Assembly (NCBI GenBank): GCA_015229005.1
Contig: JADGCL010000024.1
Span: 1 to 41,699 of the forward strand
Length of the DNA: 41,699 nucleotides
Direction: 5' to 3'
Source: Magnetococcales bacterium
GTDB lineage: Bacteria > Pseudomonadota > Magnetococcia > Magnetococcales > JADGCL01
Of this stretch, positions 15,401 through 23,787 are shown one piece after another. How positions within the stretch are numbered: position 1 is the stretch's first letter; every line of letters starts with the position of its first letter. The translations under genes and the position numbers were made by a program. The notes under the pieces were generated by a model. It did no database searches. It saw only the letters and a list, made by a program, of their open reading frames with translations, and was not told the origin of the DNA.

Positions 15401-16136
15401 CAAGTGGTTGGCCCCGGTAGCGCGCTCCGGGTCATCGCCTCCCCGACTCTCGTCTCCTGCCCCCGGGGCGGGTGGGCATTTGCCGTCGTTGCCCGGAATC
15501 GACAGCCACAGGGGACTCGGCAACGTCGGTGGCAACGTCGCGCTCTACACCCGGATTTTGCGCAAGTTCGTGACGAATCAAGGGGGGGCCTGCCAACGGA
15601 TGGAGCTGGAATTGGCCAATGGAAATGGTCCGGGTCTCAACCATGTCGCGCACGCCCTCAAGGGGGTTGCCGCCACCATCGGCGCCACGAGGCTGGCGGA
15701 ACTGGCGGGCCGGATCGAAAAGGAGTCGCAGCATCCGGAGGGTATGGCGGACTTGATGCCGCTCCTGGTGCAGGCGACTGTCGAGTTGGGCCGGGTCGTC
15801 TCCGTCATCGAAGCAGCGGGGCTGGCCCAGGAAGCGGAACCATCCTCCGCCCTCCTCCCGGGCGGAGATGCCCGGGAGGAGGTGCCGGTCGAGCGTCTCG
15901 AGCCCTTGTTCAGGGAGGCGGTTTCCCTGCTGCGATCCTACGACTCGGCGGTGGAGCAGGTGGTTCGGGAGCTGGCCCTCCTGGTCCCCCGGGGAGAGCG
16001 GCGGAAACAGTTGCGGGCGCTTCAGGAGGCCCTGGAACGGTATGATTTCGAGGCCTCGCTCGCCACCCTGTGCGGATGGGCAAAGGCCGAGGGGATTTCG
16101 TTGGAGGGGGGCAGTGATCATGACCCGTACCGTTGA
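12456..16136 (+). CDS. REC-PAS-PAS hybrid histidine kinase (three REC domains, HPt)
   Basis: 1226 residues from ATG 12456, which has AGGAG seven bases upstream and overlaps the previous gene by 8 bp. Order: REC1 (D58 in LLDIVMP), a coiled linker, PAS1 (161-314, longer than usual), PAS2 (325-445), HisKA (H484), HATPase (576-702), REC2 (D775), REC3 (D918), HPt (H1066 in AHALKG) and the C-terminal tail with YDFEA. No membrane segment is visible, so it should be cytoplasmic. The N-terminal receiver is of the same subfamily as the stand-alone regulators that follow, so it may accept phosphate from the neighbouring kinases, making this a relay node rather than a primary sensor (inference). A short in-frame duplication of the EALAVKA heptad occurs just before the H box. 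Confidence 0.93.
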   Translation: MDETIPRPSILIVDDSPENLDVLKKTLMDDYMVRPVTNGPLALRLAAMNPQPDLILLDIVMPQMDGFEVCRQLKREIRTRDIPVIFITARTSDRDELEGLQIGAVDYITKPISPPIVRTRVRTHLALRHFNHEMEEKNRRLAEINERLNDSLEQLSASEERFRSLVQTIPDIVYKIDAEGRFTFLNRAIERLGYHPSELIGKHFTEIIHSADIRDASLEGVIERIGRGTANPEQKLFDERRTGVRMTVGLEIRLRPKSGVVNELFELRDLELPTVSVEVNSTGLYGEVGHETSYRTRQYIGTVGVIRDITDRQKAQRTLVEERKLLRELIDAVPLPIFFASDRNQLVFANETFRRFGTDNTGEVEGASLEGIFGRENGRPLADLVKTLLDDPVNQRLRSEMTLTSGRGREHVMEAMLSQFRRQHQGKSAVIGVLVDVTERRHFTDQLIEARGRAEALAVKAEALAVKAEVASRAKGDFLANMSHEIRTPLNAVIGLTHLCLQTHLSDQQRGYLDKVTLSANALLALINDILDFSRIEAGRLLMENARFSLDEVLTGISAILGIKVQEKGLEFLVDIGRDVPAFLVGDSHRFCQVLTNLAGNAVKFTERGEIEIKIRLVSEESESLLLECTVRDTGIGMTPEEMTRLFREFSQGDSSTTRKYGGTGLGLAICKRLVELMGGEIRAESDPGIGSRFTFTARFDRCPDQSPDEALPLAGPPELRVLIVDDNTHAREILIHHLAPLNWQLVTATDGATALLKLALQEKAGAPFDLVLLDWKMPGMNGLETLRRIREGRRPTEPPRVIMVTAFGCDEVIPHGERALLDGYLLKPFTRRALHGAVAGALGLSHSSVTMASNDPAQEILAGYEGIRILLVEDNEINQQVSRELLERVGIDVMIVNNGREAVAVAGRESFDLILMDMQMPIMDGYEATREIRLLPAMATLPIVAMTANAMSGDRERCLAAGMNDYVAKPVSPGELYATLVKWLAPVARSGSSPPRLSSPAPGAGGHLPSLPGIDSHRGLGNVGGNVALYTRILRKFVTNQGGACQRMELELANGNGPGLNHVAHALKGVAATIGATRLAELAGRIEKESQHPEGMADLMPLLVQATVELGRVVSVIEAAGLAQEAEPSSALLPGGDAREEVPVERLEPLFREAVSLLRSYDSAVEQVVRELALLVPRGERRKQLRALQEALERYDFEASLATLCGWAKAEGISLEGGSDHDPYR

Positions 16137-17184
16137 GACGGTCAGGAAGACCGTCCTTATAGTCGACGATACGCCGGAAAATCTGGACATCCTGAAGGGC
16201 ATCCTCGCTCCTTTCTACCGGGTTCAGGTGGCGACCAATGGCCGTGTGGCACTAAAGATCGCCTTTTCCTCCACGCCTCCGGATCTGGTGCTGCTGGATG
16301 TGATGATGCCCGAGATGGATGGTTACGAGGCCTGCCGCCTGCTGAAACTGGACGATCGAACCCGGGACGTTCCCGTCATCTTCGTGACCGCCCGATCGGA
16401 AGTCGACGACGAGGCCAGGGGCTTCGAGCTGGGGGCAGCCGACTACCTGGTCAAGCCGGTCTCGCCCCCCATCGTCCTGGCCCGGGTGAGAACCCACTTG
16501 GAGATGCACGACAGACGCAAGCTCCTGGCCAATCAGGTCGAGGTGCGCACCGCCCAGCTCCGGTTGCGCAATCTGGAGCTGGAGGAGACTCGCATCGAGG
16601 TCATTCGCCAACTGGGACGGGCGGCGGAATACCGGGACAACGAGACCGGACTCCACGTCATGCGCATGAGCCGTTACGCGGGTCTCCTGGCCAGGAAGAC
16701 CGGCTTGAGCGACCCGGAGGCCGATCAGATCATGAACGCGGCGCCGATGCACGACATCGGCAAGATCGGCATCCGCGACGCCATCCTGCTGAAGCCCGGC
16801 AAACTGACCGCCGAGGAATTCGCCGTCATCCAGACCCACCCCGAGATCGGCTATCGGATCATAGGCCCGCAAAGTTCCGACATCCTCCAGTTGGGGGGTC
16901 TCATCGCCTTGACTCACCACGAAAAGTGGAACGGGCGCGGCTATCCGCGTCGGCTGGCCGGGGAGGAGATTCCCCTGGCCGGTCGTCTCTGCGCTGTCGG
17001 CGATGTCTTCGATGCCCTCACCGCCCGCAGACCCTACAAGGCCCCCTGGAGCGTGGATGATGCCCTGGCCCTGCTCGTGAGGGAGGCCGGCGAGCATTTC
17101 GATCCCCGGTTGGTTTCCCTCTTCGTCGATTTGAAGGAGGAGTTGGTGGAGATCATGGGGCGCTACGGGGATGAATCCGCATAG
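16120..17184 (+). CDS. REC/HD-GYP cyclic-di-GMP phosphodiesterase
   Basis: 354 residues: REC (1-125, phospho-acceptor D60 in LLDVMMP, then the DYLVKP lysine region), a short coiled connector, and an HD-GYP domain (about 160-340). The metal-binding HD pair is H211-D212 in MHDIGKIG, and the signature [11 protein letters not shown] starts at H266, so catalytic residues appear intact. HD-GYP domains hydrolyse cyclic di-GMP to pGpG or GMP; the REC domain would make this phosphorylation-dependent. The ATG at 16120 overlaps the preceding kinase by 17 bp. A GTG at 16114 is also in frame and sits six bases after GGAGG, so the protein may begin two codons earlier. The coupling to the upstream hybrid kinase suggests it is one of the outputs of that relay. 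Confidence 0.94.
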   Translation: MTRTVETVRKTVLIVDDTPENLDILKGILAPFYRVQVATNGRVALKIAFSSTPPDLVLLDVMMPEMDGYEACRLLKLDDRTRDVPVIFVTARSEVDDEARGFELGAADYLVKPVSPPIVLARVRTHLEMHDRRKLLANQVEVRTAQLRLRNLELEETRIEVIRQLGRAAEYRDNETGLHVMRMSRYAGLLARKTGLSDPEADQIMNAAPMHDIGKIGIRDAILLKPGKLTAEEFAVIQTHPEIGYRIIGPQSSDILQLGGLIALTHHEKWNGRGYPRRLAGEEIPLAGRLCAVGDVFDALTARRPYKAPWSVDDALALLVREAGEHFDPRLVSLFVDLKEELVEIMGRYGDESA

Positions 17185-17348
17185 CCGTTTTTGTCTTCCC
17201 CTCTCCTGCGCATCGATGGGAAACGGGATCGGGAAGAGGGTCGGGAAGGCCGCCGGGAGGAATCCGCACGGCTTTTCACCATTGCGGCGGTCGTTGCGCT
17301 TGATGACAGGGCCGGGGCGGAGAACCACCGAGGGGGAACACGAGAAAG

Positions 17349-18470
17349 ATGTCCAGACCCATCATCCTGGTTGTCGACGATACCCCCGAGAATATCGACA
17401 TCCTCAAAGGGGCGCTCGCCTCCGAATATATGATCCGACCTGCCACCAGCGGCGAAGTGGCCCTGCGGGCGGTCCTGGTCGAACCGTTGCCGGACCTGAT
17501 CCTTCTGGACGTGATGATGCCGGGCATGGATGGTCACGCGGTGTGCCGCCGACTCAAGAGCGATCCGAAGACCCGGGAGATTCCCATCATCTTCGTGACC
17601 GCCCGGAGCGGCGAAGCCGATGAACTCGAAGGATTGCGACTCGGGGCCGTCGATTACATCACCAAGCCGTTTCGAATCCCCATCGTCCAGGCCCGGATCA
17701 GGACCCACCTGGCTCTGCGGGCGGCACAGGTGCGCCTGGATGAGTACAACCGCCGCCTCCTCCGGGAACGGGGGATGATCGAATCGATTCTCCTGAAGAT
17801 GCGTTGTGCCGAGAGGTTGGACGAGCGCTACATCCGTTACCTGCTCTCGCCCGTGGAAGAGACGGCAGGGGATCTGCTCCTTTCGGATATAACCCCCGGG
17901 GGTCGGCAGTTGGTGTTGCTTGGGGATTTTACCGGTCACGGGCTGCCCTCGGCGGTTGGCGGTCCCCTGGTGACCTACATCCTGCACGAACTGGCGGCGA
18001 GGGAATTTTCAGGCGCCGAGATCTTCGGTCGGATCAACGGGGAGTTGGTCTCGCGTCTGCCGACCGGGCTTTTTTTCGCGGCGATGTTGATCGAGGTGAA
18101 CCCGGAACGGGACAAGGCCCTGCTCTGGAATGCGGGTATGCCGGAGGGTCTGTGGTTCCGGGGGGGAGAGTTGCGGGGGCGGTTTCCCTCCCGCCTGCCC
18201 CCCATGGGGATCCTCGATCACACTCCCGCCGAAGAGGACCGGATTTCCCTTGATCTGGAACCGGGAGACCGCCTCTTCGCTTATTCTGACGGCATCGTCG
18301 AGGCCATGGATGGCGGGGGGAATATGTTCGGGAGCGAACGCCTGGAAGCGTTTCTGGGCCGGGTGATGGTCGGTGATACGCCCCTGGAGGATCTGTTGGC
18401 CCTCCTGCGGGCCCATGTCGGGGCATCCGCCCACACGGATGATCTTTCACTTGTCGAGGTCCGGATCTGA
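17349..18470 (+). CDS. REC/PP2C (SpoIIE/RsbU-type) phosphatase response regulator
   Basis: 373 residues. The REC domain (1-125) has D54 in LLDVMMP and DYITKP; a short helical linker follows, then a PP2C-type SpoIIE phosphatase domain (about 170-372). Family metal-binding motifs are seen: AGDLLLSD, GDFTGHGLPSA, WNAGMP, YSDGIVEA and TDDLSL. Such proteins (RsbU, HsbR type) dephosphorylate a Ser/Thr-phosphorylated anti-sigma-antagonist (STAS) protein in partner switching. No stand-alone STAS or anti-sigma kinase gene is present here, so the substrate is unknown. A 164-bp gap (17185-17348) separates it from the HD-GYP gene and is the largest break in the block; it could hold a promoter, but I see no convincing -35/-10 pair. 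The ribosome site before ATG 17349 is weak (GAGAAAG). Confidence 0.92.
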   Translation: MSRPIILVVDDTPENIDILKGALASEYMIRPATSGEVALRAVLVEPLPDLILLDVMMPGMDGHAVCRRLKSDPKTREIPIIFVTARSGEADELEGLRLGAVDYITKPFRIPIVQARIRTHLALRAAQVRLDEYNRRLLRERGMIESILLKMRCAERLDERYIRYLLSPVEETAGDLLLSDITPGGRQLVLLGDFTGHGLPSAVGGPLVTYILHELAAREFSGAEIFGRINGELVSRLPTGLFFAAMLIEVNPERDKALLWNAGMPEGLWFRGGELRGRFPSRLPPMGILDHTPAEEDRISLDLEPGDRLFAYSDGIVEAMDGGGNMFGSERLEAFLGRVMVGDTPLEDLLALLRAHVGASAHTDDLSLVEVRI

Positions 18471-18472
18471 CT

Positions 18473-19600
18473 ATGCCTTCCTTCAACGGGCAACAGGAAA
18501 ATGAGGGGACGATCCTCCTCGTCGATGATCAGCCGGAACAGATCGATGTGATCCGATCCGCCCTGGGGCGCCATTTCGCGATCAGGATCGCCATTCACGG
18601 GGCCTTGGCCCTGAAGATCGCCAACCGCGGGGGGTTGGACCTCATCCTCCTGGACATCATGATGCCGGGGATGGATGGTTTCGAGGTCTGCCGGCAGCTG
18701 AAGGAGAATCCCGAAACCCGGGAGGTTCCGGTCATATTTCTCACAGCCAGGGAAAGCCAGGAAGACGAGGCCCTGGGTTTGAGTCTGGGCGCAACCGACT
18801 TCATCCGCAAGCCGGGGAATCCGCTCATCGTGCTGGCACGGGCGCGGAACATAGTCGCCCTCTTTCGGACCAAACGAGAACTCAGTCGCAAGAACGAGCA
18901 ATTGGAACAGGCCCTGAAGGTCCGGGAAGAGATGGAGCGCATCTCCCGGCACGATCTCAAGGGGCCCCTCTCCGGGATCCTCGGGGTCGCGCAGCTCCTT
19001 CTGGAGGAGGCGGCTCTCGACGAAGGCCAGAAGGCACTCCTGAAGATGGCGGAAAGGAGCGGCTATACCATGCTGGAGATGATCAACCGCTCGATGGATC
19101 TCTTCAAAATGGAGAACGGGACCTATCCCCTCCGCCCGGAGAGCGTCGGCCTGCGGGAGGTTCTGTCGAAGGTGGTCGGGGATCTTGGTCGTCAGGCCGC
19201 AGCCAAGGGGCTCTCGGTGGAGATCGCCGATGCCCCGGATCTCTCCGTTCGTGGGGGCAACCTGACTGTGGTCGGCGAACGGTTCCTCTGCTACCCACTC
19301 CTGTGCAATCTCATTCTGAACGCCATCGAGGCCTCGCCGCCGGGAGAGAAGATCGGTATCCTCCTGGCGATGGAAGGGGGCATGGCGACCGTCCAGATCA
19401 CCAATCGCGGGGAGGTCCCCGAGGCCATTCGCGACCGGTTTTTCGACAAGTATGTGACCCACGGCAAGGATGCGGGAACAGGACTGGGGACCTATTCCGC
19501 CTGGCTGGCGGCCAAAACTCAGAACGGCAGTATCACCCTCGACAGCAGCCGGCCCGGAGAGACCCAGGTCACCGTCGCCCTCCCCGTCGCCGAGCCCTGA
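18473..19600 (+). CDS. REC-histidine kinase (RHDLK-type), soluble
   Basis: 375 residues, no membrane segment. The N-terminal REC (D61 in LLDIMMP) is followed by a coiled connector, HisKA with H160 in RISRHDLKGPL, and HATPase (about 245-372). The ATP lid carries GTGLGTYSAW. The usual DxGxG adenine-contact motif reads TNRGEVP, with Asn in place of Asp, as in both paralogues in the window (the second half of the gene at 3 and the gene at 34854), so this is a family trait rather than decay. It starts 2 bp after the PP2C gene and is the last of the + strand block; a convergent toxin-antitoxin operon ends 22 bp further on. REC at the N terminus of a kinase implies phosphate-controlled kinase or phosphatase activity; the partner is not identifiable. 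Confidence 0.92.
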   Translation: MPSFNGQQENEGTILLVDDQPEQIDVIRSALGRHFAIRIAIHGALALKIANRGGLDLILLDIMMPGMDGFEVCRQLKENPETREVPVIFLTARESQEDEALGLSLGATDFIRKPGNPLIVLARARNIVALFRTKRELSRKNEQLEQALKVREEMERISRHDLKGPLSGILGVAQLLLEEAALDEGQKALLKMAERSGYTMLEMINRSMDLFKMENGTYPLRPESVGLREVLSKVVGDLGRQAAAKGLSVEIADAPDLSVRGGNLTVVGERFLCYPLLCNLILNAIEASPPGEKIGILLAMEGGMATVQITNRGEVPEAIRDRFFDKYVTHGKDAGTGLGTYSAWLAAKTQNGSITLDSSRPGETQVTVALPVAEP

Positions 19601-19621
19601 GGGACTCCTCTCCCCCGCTCG

Positions 19622-19948
19622 TCACCCGGAGATGACCGGGCGGGGCTGCCGCTCGTAGAGGATCACCCCCTCCCGAGCGACGATCCGGCGCAGGGCGGCG
19701 TGATCCAAGCGGTCGAGAATCGACAGATCGAAGGTGTAAGGCAGCATCAGATCGTCCAACTCCAAGGCGATGGCGGCGAGTTGCTCCGAGATCAGCGACT
19801 CCTCGCACAGGGTCAGGTCAATGTCCGATCCCGGCTTGTGGTCCCCCCTGGCGCGGGAGCCGTACAGTAGGGCCCGTTCGACAGCGGGAAAATGCGTCAG
19901 CACACCCTGAATGCGCTCCACGGTGTCGGCGGTCAATCCATGGCGCAT
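19622..19948 (-). CDS. mntA: MntA-like minimal nucleotidyltransferase antitoxin
   Basis: 108 residues. A DNA polymerase-beta-type minimal nucleotidyltransferase core is seen: LLYGSRARGDHKPGSDIDL, with G30-S31 and the metal-binding pair D42/D44. Short MNT proteins of this size paired with HEPN proteins form type VII toxin-antitoxin systems, in which MntA AMPylates a tyrosine of HepT and silences it. The start ATG at 19948 overlaps the HEPN gene by 16 bp, giving a coupled HEPN-MNT operon. The gene ends head-to-head with the REC-kinase block. Assignment to antitoxin is from family knowledge; the symbol is used in that sense. Confidence 0.85.
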   Translation of the reverse strand: MRHGLTADTVERIQGVLTHFPAVERALLYGSRARGDHKPGSDIDLTLCEESLISEQLAAIALELDDLMLPYTFDLSILDRLDHAALRRIVAREGVILYERQPRPVISG

Positions 19949-20370
19949 GGGTCGTCCTCCGGCTGCCGGTAAAGCCGGGTGAACCGCTCGGCCATCTCTT
20001 TGAACGCGGGGTGATACCGCCCGGAAATAGCATCGGCGATGGCCTGTGCCCGGGTTTGGTCATAGGTGTGGGAGGTCAGGTTGCGATCCGCGATCATTTG
20101 CATCCAGACCTCACCCTGCCCGATCAGACCATTCTTGAACGCACCGCGGGTGGCGTCCCGCGACCCCACCAGGCCAAAAATTCCCTTGTACTCCAGATAA
20201 TCTTTGAAGACGTTCCAAGCGAGTTCGTGCGTATATTCAAATCCCTGGATCAACCCCTGCTGCTCCAGGGTGGACAACTCCCGTTCACGCGCCAGTGCCA
20301 TGGCCGCATCCAGGGTCTGCAAGGCTTTAAGGTAGTTGTCGAACCGCTGTTTCCACCGTATTTCCTGCAT
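19933..20370 (-). CDS. hepT: HepT-like HEPN toxin (HI0074 nucleotidyltransferase-partner family)
   Basis: 145 residues from ATG 20370 (MQEIRWKQR); a longer upstream frame has no support. All-helical HEPN protein of the HI0074-like nucleotidyltransferase substrate-binding family. The HEPN ribonuclease signature Rx4HxY is intact: R96, H101 and Y103 in RNLTSHTY. In characterised type VII pairs HepT cleaves RNA and is neutralised when MntA AMPylates the motif tyrosine. It is first in a two-gene operon, overlapping mntA by 16 bp. A two-copy 46-bp tandem repeat lies 44-135 bp upstream of the start and may carry promoter or operator elements. Confidence 0.85.
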   Translation of the reverse strand: MQEIRWKQRFDNYLKALQTLDAAMALARERELSTLEQQGLIQGFEYTHELAWNVFKDYLEYKGIFGLVGSRDATRGAFKNGLIGQGEVWMQMIADRNLTSHTYDQTRAQAIADAISGRYHPAFKEMAERFTRLYRQPEDDPCAMD

Positions 20371-20413
20371 GCTTCGTTCCCCATGACGACCGACCGGCAC
20401 CGGCCACCCCACC

Positions 20414-20505
20414 GTTCCCCGCAATCTTTCCGGGCGGTCATGATCTCTCTGCCGCTACTGTTCCCCGCAGTCTTTCCGGGCGGTCATGATCTCTCTGCCG
20501 CCACT
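20414..20505. repeat. 46-bp tandem repeat, two copies, upstream of hepT
   Basis: Two directly adjacent 46-bp units, 20414-20459 and 20460-20505, both starting GTTCCCCGCA and containing TTTCCGGGCGGTCATGATC. They differ at two positions. They occupy much of the 172-bp gap between hepT and the TIGR03032 gene. There are no spacers, so this is not a CRISPR. A duplicated operator or promoter of the toxin-antitoxin operon, or the trace of an insertion event, would both fit. Confidence 0.9.
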
Positions 20506-20542
20506 GCACGGGGAGGTCGATCCGTGCCTCCGGATACGATTG

Positions 20543-21640
20543 TCAGCGCTCCCTCGGCAGCCCCACCAATCCCGGGGCCATTTCCCCCACCCTGAGCGTA
20601 TGGTGGATCTCCGGGGTGCGGAATCCCAGGGCCATGGGTCGGAGACTCCCCGGAATGACCGCCACATCGTAGAGTTCCTCGACCACGCCTTCGAGAAGCA
20701 GGGCGTGGGTAGCAGCGCCACTCCTGAGATCCACGACCTGAACGCCGCAGCGGGCAGCCACCCCCTCCCGGTCGAGACGCGCATTCAGGGCAAGTCCCTG
20801 GAAGGAACGGCTCCCCCGGGGTTTGGAGAGACCCACGACGGCATGATCGCCGCTGAAAGCCAGGCCCCGAAGAAAACCGGGGCAGAAGGCGATCGGCTCG
20901 AAGCGCCGCCTCTGCCGATCGACAAAACCCAACTCCCCCGTTCCGGCGTTGAGCAGCCAGAGCCTGCCCTGATGCAGGCGGGGCGAGTGCGGCATGGAAA
21001 GCCCCTCGCAGATCACCGTGTCGGTATCCAGATCCATGACCAGACCACCGTCGTGACGGTGCTCCCGCCAGCCCTCGACCACATCGCTGCGGCTTGCCAG
21101 AGTCACATAGCGGGGACGCCCCTCGTCGAGGGCCAGACCATTCAGGTGACAGCGGTCCTCGGCAACCAGGCGGGAGATGAACGGCGGCTTCCACAGCGGG
21201 ATGAAACTCTCGTTCACCCCGACCGTGGCCACGCAATTGAACAAGGTGACCACAAAGACCGGGCGACCATCCGGGAGAATGGCCAGGTCGTGAACATCGA
21301 CATCACCGGTCGTATGTCCGGTCATGGGGAGATAGAGGGCATCATGCCCCTGATGCTGCCCCCCGGGATCGAGAATGTCGACCAGGCGCCAAAGCTGATA
21401 CCGCGAGGCCAGCCAAAGGCTCTTCCCCTGCCAGGCAAGCCCCATGCAGCGATCGAAGGTCCGCTCGAAGACCGACAGGGAGCCATCCGCCTTCAGGCCG
21501 ATGAAAAAGATCTTGCTCGCCTGGTAGGTCGTGAAGACCAGGCTTGCCCGCTGTTCCCGCAGCCAGGAAGAGAACAGGCGGCTCCCTTCCAGGCGTACCG
21601 CCGCCCCCTCCTCCTCTCCCGTGGATCGCGCATGACTCAT
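20543..21640 (-). CDS. TIGR03032 family protein (DUF4915), function unknown
   Basis: 365 residues from ATG 21640, which overlaps the stop of the upstream enzyme gene in an ATGA junction; this junction is why the shorter start is preferred over one at 21682. The sequence has the look of the TIGR03032 family: ASLVFTTYQASKIFFIG near the N terminus, RCHLNGLALDEGRPRYVT, and GLSMPHSPRLHQGRLWLLNAG in the second half. Repeated short beta-strand-rich blocks suggest a propeller-like fold. No signal peptide is visible. The function of the family is not established as far as I know. The tight coupling to the double-hotdog/SDR fusion suggests a joint metabolic role. Confidence 0.85.
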   Translation of the reverse strand: MSHARSTGEEEGAAVRLEGSRLFSSWLREQRASLVFTTYQASKIFFIGLKADGSLSVFERTFDRCMGLAWQGKSLWLASRYQLWRLVDILDPGGQHQGHDALYLPMTGHTTGDVDVHDLAILPDGRPVFVVTLFNCVATVGVNESFIPLWKPPFISRLVAEDRCHLNGLALDEGRPRYVTLASRSDVVEGWREHRHDGGLVMDLDTDTVICEGLSMPHSPRLHQGRLWLLNAGTGELGFVDRQRRRFEPIAFCPGFLRGLAFSGDHAVVGLSKPRGSRSFQGLALNARLDREGVAARCGVQVVDLRSGAATHALLLEGVVEELYDVAVIPGSLRPMALGFRTPEIHHTLRVGEMAPGLVGLPRER

Positions 21641-23142
21641 CGCCCGCCCTTGCCTCCCGTCGCCGCCAGGGTACGTTCGCATTCATGATCGTCGTGGAAA
21701 CGCCGGAGAAGGGGAAGCAGCACGGTCGCAGGCTCTTCGGGGGCAGCACTTCCCGGGATGCCGCTGGTCTGATCGGTCAGCAGTCGCGGCAACCGGGGAG
21801 AGAAGACCCGTAGGCCTTCCATGCCCGCCTGAAGCTGGCGGCAGAAGCACTCGCCGGCCGCCTTGGCGACGGTATATTCGCGGGCGATCGGAAGGGGGGG
21901 AGGATCGAGAAAAACGGTCGAGGGATGGAAGAGCCGGAGCCGTCCCACCGCGCCCGGGTGACGCCGCCCGAGCCACGAAAGGGTCCGCTCCAGACCGTGA
22001 ACGAAAAAGGCCAGGTAGCGCTCCAGGAGCTCCGGACGCCAGGACCATCCCCCCCGCGGGTCGCCGGTCTCGATGAAGGGAGCGGCAAAGTAATAGAGAT
22101 GCGTAGGTCCCTCCCCCGGCAGCGACCAGGGAGAGGGAAGATCCGCCGATGGCTCCAGGACATCGAAGGGAATGGCCCGGCAGGCGCCGCCACCACGGGT
22201 GATGTCGCCGACCACCGCCTCGGCCTCCTCCCGGCCCCGGTTGAAGGTGAGGGTGACCTCGGCGCCGCCGGCGGCCAGCAATTTCGCGCAGACCTCCCCC
22301 AGCCCGCGCGAACCGCCGACAATCCAGGCACGCTGGCCGGCAAATTCACGAGGATCGATCCCGATCCCCAACTGCCCGAAGGAGGGCTGCACCACCGGCT
22401 CCGGACGGACCAGGGCTTCAAGCTGGCCGGTCGTTCCGGCCCCGGAGAGTGCGATCCGGAGATAGCGAAAGGCGGCATGCGCCTCTTCGACACGGTAACG
22501 CAACAGGAAGCCCTCCCCCCCCGGTGGCGGGGCAGTGAAGGCAAGTTTCAAGGCGGTGAACAGACTGTGACGCCCGGGGACCTCCATCCCGACGATGCGG
22601 GTCGTGGCGAGGAGAATCGCCAATTGCCAACGCGGCAGACGCTCGACCAGTCCGGGAAAGAGCGCGACCGCCTCGGCTTCCGACCACCCCAGGGACGCGA
22701 CCGCCTCGAAATCGGCCAGCGCTTCCCAGTCTCTCTCGGCACACCCCTCCGTTTCGGGAAACTGCCGGGGCGGTGGCGGCGGTAAAGGATCGCCGGTGAC
22801 CGGGACCGAACAAAAGATGATCACCTGGACCCGCCGGTGGGGACCTTGGACCCACCACTGCTCCTCGCCGGCGCGGCGGCCAGGCCTCTCCTCGAGGGTG
22901 AACCGCTCCCCGGGGCGGAGCGGCTGGTCGAAACGGGCCTCCAGGGTGACCAGGCGGAGCGGCCCGGGGCGGTGCGCAAGGATAACCTCCAGGCTCGCCA
23001 TCAGGACGAAGACCCCATGGGCGACGGTGCCGCCAAAGAGGGTCCGCCGGGCAGCGACCGGGTCCACATGCAGGGGATTGCGATCCCCGGAGAGGGCGGC
23101 GAAACGCAGGACGGCCTCAGGAGTGATCAGAACGCTCGCCAC
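21637..23142 (-). CDS. Double-hotdog (MaoC-like) / short-chain dehydrogenase fusion
   Basis: 501 residues, GTG start. Residues 1-115 form a MaoC/R-hydratase hotdog: FAALSGDRNPLHVDP, with the catalytic D20 and H25, followed by the GGTVAHG loop. Residues about 170-265 look like a second, diverged hotdog with the segment RIVGMEVPGRHSLF. Residues 270-500 are a short-chain dehydrogenase: nucleotide-binding GGSRGLGE near 275, candidate Ser408, and the YTVAK active site with Y423 and K427. Predicted activities are hydration of an enoyl-thioester and NAD(P)H-dependent reduction or oxidation of a ketoacyl/hydroxyacyl-thioester, as in fatty-acid or polyketide-like metabolism. The N-terminal hydratase plus C-terminal reductase on one chain would let an intermediate pass between sites. 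The substrate is unknown. It overlaps the TIGR03032 gene by 4 bp. Confidence 0.88.
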   Translation of the reverse strand: MASVLITPEAVLRFAALSGDRNPLHVDPVAARRTLFGGTVAHGVFVLMASLEVILAHRPGPLRLVTLEARFDQPLRPGERFTLEERPGRRAGEEQWWVQGPHRRVQVIIFCSVPVTGDPLPPPPPRQFPETEGCAERDWEALADFEAVASLGWSEAEAVALFPGLVERLPRWQLAILLATTRIVGMEVPGRHSLFTALKLAFTAPPPGGEGFLLRYRVEEAHAAFRYLRIALSGAGTTGQLEALVRPEPVVQPSFGQLGIGIDPREFAGQRAWIVGGSRGLGEVCAKLLAAGGAEVTLTFNRGREEAEAVVGDITRGGGACRAIPFDVLEPSADLPSPWSLPGEGPTHLYYFAAPFIETGDPRGGWSWRPELLERYLAFFVHGLERTLSWLGRRHPGAVGRLRLFHPSTVFLDPPPLPIAREYTVAKAAGECFCRQLQAGMEGLRVFSPRLPRLLTDQTSGIPGSAAPEEPATVLLPLLRRFHDDHECERTLAATGGKGGR

Positions 23143-23199
23143 CGACTCTCGCTCCCGCAGTCGCCCTCCGACCCGGAATGGAGGAAGAGGGAATAGAGA

Positions 23200-23706
23200 C
23201 TATTCCTCCCTCTCGGGGTCGTATCCATCGATGAAGAAGAAAAACTCGACGAAGAAGGGTCCGGCATCGGAAAGAAAATATTGCTTGACACTGTTGAAGT
23301 TACTCTTGTACTGCATCCGATAGTCGTTCCCCGAGATGATCGTGGGCGGGGTCAGATTGATGACGCCAAAACGTTCCCCGAGTTTCGTTTGCAGGCCCCC
23401 GGCCACCATATTGCCCAGCTCGCCGAAGCCATCGCCCGCCTCCCGATCGGTGATCTCCTGAAACTCCTCCCCCGCCAAGGCCCCGGCCAACTTCAGGGCC
23501 ACATGCCGGGGAGAGGCCAAATGGACCCCTCCGTGAATGCCCCCCGAAAAATTGACGACTGCCGTCGCCTCGGCATTGGGCGGGTTGTAGATCTCCTCCT
23601 CCGGTTTTGTGACAACCGGCCCGGCCTTGGCCTCCATGAACAAAAAAGCCAGGAAGACATCGTGAACAGACTCAACGATCATGGAAGCAAATTCATTCTT
23701 TCTCAT
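23200..23706 (-). CDS. CheX-like CheY-P phosphatase family protein
   Basis: 168 residues, ATG start with AGGG six bases upstream. The central part has the CheC/CheX/FliY-type signature: D92, E96 and N99 in GDGFGELGNM, followed by glycines, which in the family positions Glu and Asn to hydrolyse the aspartyl-phosphate of CheY. It has one such helix, as in CheX, not two as in CheC. An early segment VNFSGGIHGGVHLA also fits the family. The terminal residues are aromatic-rich (FFVEFFFFIDGYD). No CheA, CheW or CheY gene is adjacent, so its target may be any of the many receivers nearby; this is inference. It lies 57 bp upstream of the hotdog/SDR gene and could share its transcript. Confidence 0.8.
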   Translation of the reverse strand: MRKNEFASMIVESVHDVFLAFLFMEAKAGPVVTKPEEEIYNPPNAEATAVVNFSGGIHGGVHLASPRHVALKLAGALAGEEFQEITDREAGDGFGELGNMVAGGLQTKLGERFGVINLTPPTIISGNDYRMQYKSNFNSVKQYFLSDAGPFFVEFFFFIDGYDPEREE

Positions 23707-23787
23707 CGGTTACCCTGTCATTGATCTTCTTTGCCGACCGGAACCGCCACCACGCGGGACCGGCAAGACCATAATGTCGACCGAAGA

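Noticed and set aside
20414..20505. Possible CRISPR
   Set aside because: There are only two copies, directly adjacent, with no spacers and no cas genes in the window.
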